From the NCBI RefSeq assembly GCF_014649115.1, contig NZ_BMSK01000020.1, forward strand, positions 1-64,000: 64,000 nt of DNA. Direction: 5' to 3'. Positions 63,355 to 64,000 of this stretch are shown here, piece by piece. The DNA is from Streptomyces eurythermus (lineage in GTDB: Bacteria > Actinomycetota > Actinomycetes > Streptomycetales > Streptomycetaceae). The stretch's first letter is position 1, and each line of letters begins with the position of its first letter. The position numbers were made by a program, and so were the translations under genes. The notes below the pieces were generated by a model. It worked only from the letters and a program-made list of their open reading frames with translations, did not search any database and had not been told where the DNA came from.

Positions 63355-64000
63355 ATGCTCCGCCGCACCCTGCGCCTGCTCACCGCCGCCCTGACCGGCG
63401 CCGTCCTCGCCCCGCTGGCCATCGCCACCGCACCCGCCGCCTCCGCCGCCGACACCTGCGCGGTGAAATCGAGGCCGGCGGGCAAGGTGCTCCAGGGCTA
63501 CTGGGAGAACTGGGACGGCTCCGCCAACGGCGTCCACCCGCCCTTCGGCTGGACCCCGATCACCGACTCCCGCATCCCCGCCCACGGCTACAACGTGATC
63601 AACGCGGCCTTCCCGGTGATCCGCTCCGACGGCACCGCGCTGTGGGAGGACGGCATGGACGCCGGCGTGAAGGTGGCCACGCCCGCCGAGATGTGCCAGG
63701 CCAAGGCGTCCGGCCAGACGATCCTGCTGTCCATCGGCGGCGCGGCGGCCGGCATCGACCTGTCGTCCCAGACCGTCGCCGACCGCTTCGTGGCGACGAT
63801 CGTGCCGATCCTGAAGAAGTACAACTTCGACGGCATCGACATCGACATCGAGACGGGTCTGGTCGGCAGCGGCAACATCAACCAGCTGTCCGCGTCCCAG
63901 GCCAACCTGATCCGCATCATCGACGGGATCCTCGCCCAGATGCCCTCGAACTTCGGCCTGACGATGGCCCCGGAGACGGCGTACGTCACGGGCGGCAGCG
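63355..64000 (+). CDS. Secreted GH18 chitinase, 3' end missing
   Basis: 215 residues visible, open to the right edge. The ATG at 63355 follows GGGAGG by 4 bases. A signal peptide of about 32 residues (basic start, LLTAALTGAVLAPLAIATAPAASA) leads directly to a GH18 catalytic domain. It contains KVLQGYWENWD, ILLSIGGAAAG and the catalytic motif DGIDIDIE (acid/base Glu last), and continues LTMAPETAYV. There is no N-terminal chitin-binding domain before the catalytic one. It cleaves chitin outside the cell. Controlled by dre operators and probably by amino-sugar induction. Confidence 0.93.
   Translation, partial: MLRRTLRLLTAALTGAVLAPLAIATAPAASAADTCAVKSRPAGKVLQGYWENWDGSANGVHPPFGWTPITDSRIPAHGYNVINAAFPVIRSDGTALWEDGMDAGVKVATPAEMCQAKASGQTILLSIGGAAAGIDLSSQTVADRFVATIVPILKKYNFDGIDIDIETGLVGSGNINQLSASQANLIRIIDGILAQMPSNFGLTMAPETAYVTGGS

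Overview
This window is chromosomal DNA from a high-GC actinomycete, almost certainly Streptomyces. The evidence is very GC-rich codon use, frequent GTG starts, an HrdA-type principal-like sigma factor, pyruvate phosphate dikinase, sugar importers without their own ATPase, a GlnR-type box in front of the nitrite reductase operon and DasR-type (dre) sites in front of a chitinase. The gene order (tRNAs, FGGY kinase, two half ABC exporters, hrdA, dnaG, oxidoreductase, dGTPase-like gene, sirohydrochlorin chelatase, nitrate reductase, then nirB/nirD, ppdK, debranching enzymes, dus, chitinase) looks like a conserved core segment with an accessory block inside it.

Layout. 1-1.2 kb: the end of an unrecognised gene, then one CAT-anticodon tRNA and two identical tandem tRNA-Asn genes on the minus strand. 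1.3-7 kb: YtxH-like membrane protein, FGGY kinase and a heterodimeric ABC exporter. 7-13 kb (minus): sigma factor HrdA, DNA primase, FAD reductase, dGTPase-like HD hydrolase. 13.1-17.9 kb: sirohydrochlorin chelatase, SanA/YdcF-like protein, assimilatory nitrate reductase and arylamine N-acetyltransferase.

18-30.6 kb is the accessory block. A 2337-residue secreted RHS polymorphic toxin (minus) ends in a HINT domain and a GIY-YIG nuclease tip. Three small downstream genes follow it: a DUF4259 protein in the immunity position, a frameshifted gene and a short orphan. Divergent from the toxin is a 1384-residue secreted protein with a DNRLRE-like module and a C-terminal SGNH-hydrolase fold in which the catalytic Ser, Asn and His are all substituted. 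30.8-34.2 kb: M4 metalloprotease behind a near-perfect 24-bp palindrome, a small membrane-anchored secreted protein and a class F sortase. 34.2-35.6 kb: HxlR regulator divergent from an imine-reductase-like dehydrogenase.

35.6-36 kb is a gene-free tract with 31-bp tandem repeats and a strand-biased C-rich run. 36-40.3 kb: nitrite reductase operon (FAD protein, nirB, nirD) with a GlnR box. Nitrate reductase, chelatase (siroheme supply) and NirBD together form an assimilatory nitrate-to-ammonium pathway now separated by the accessory block. 40.3-41.7 kb: TetR regulator and SDR. 41.8-44.8 kb (minus): sugar ABC importer. 45-48.4 kb: DUF4232 protein and ppdK, whose 776-bp upstream gap carries repeated palindromes and hairpins. 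49.2-53.9 kb: ROK repressor divergent from two glycoside-hydrolase/debranching genes. 54-55.7 kb: sulfatase-family membrane protein. 55.7-64 kb: dusB, XRE regulator divergent from a DHA2 drug transporter, DUF2690 protein, VanZ-like protein, TetR plus aldo/keto reductase, and the start of a GH18 chitinase.

All functional statements come from reading the sequence and from knowledge of families; no database search was run.
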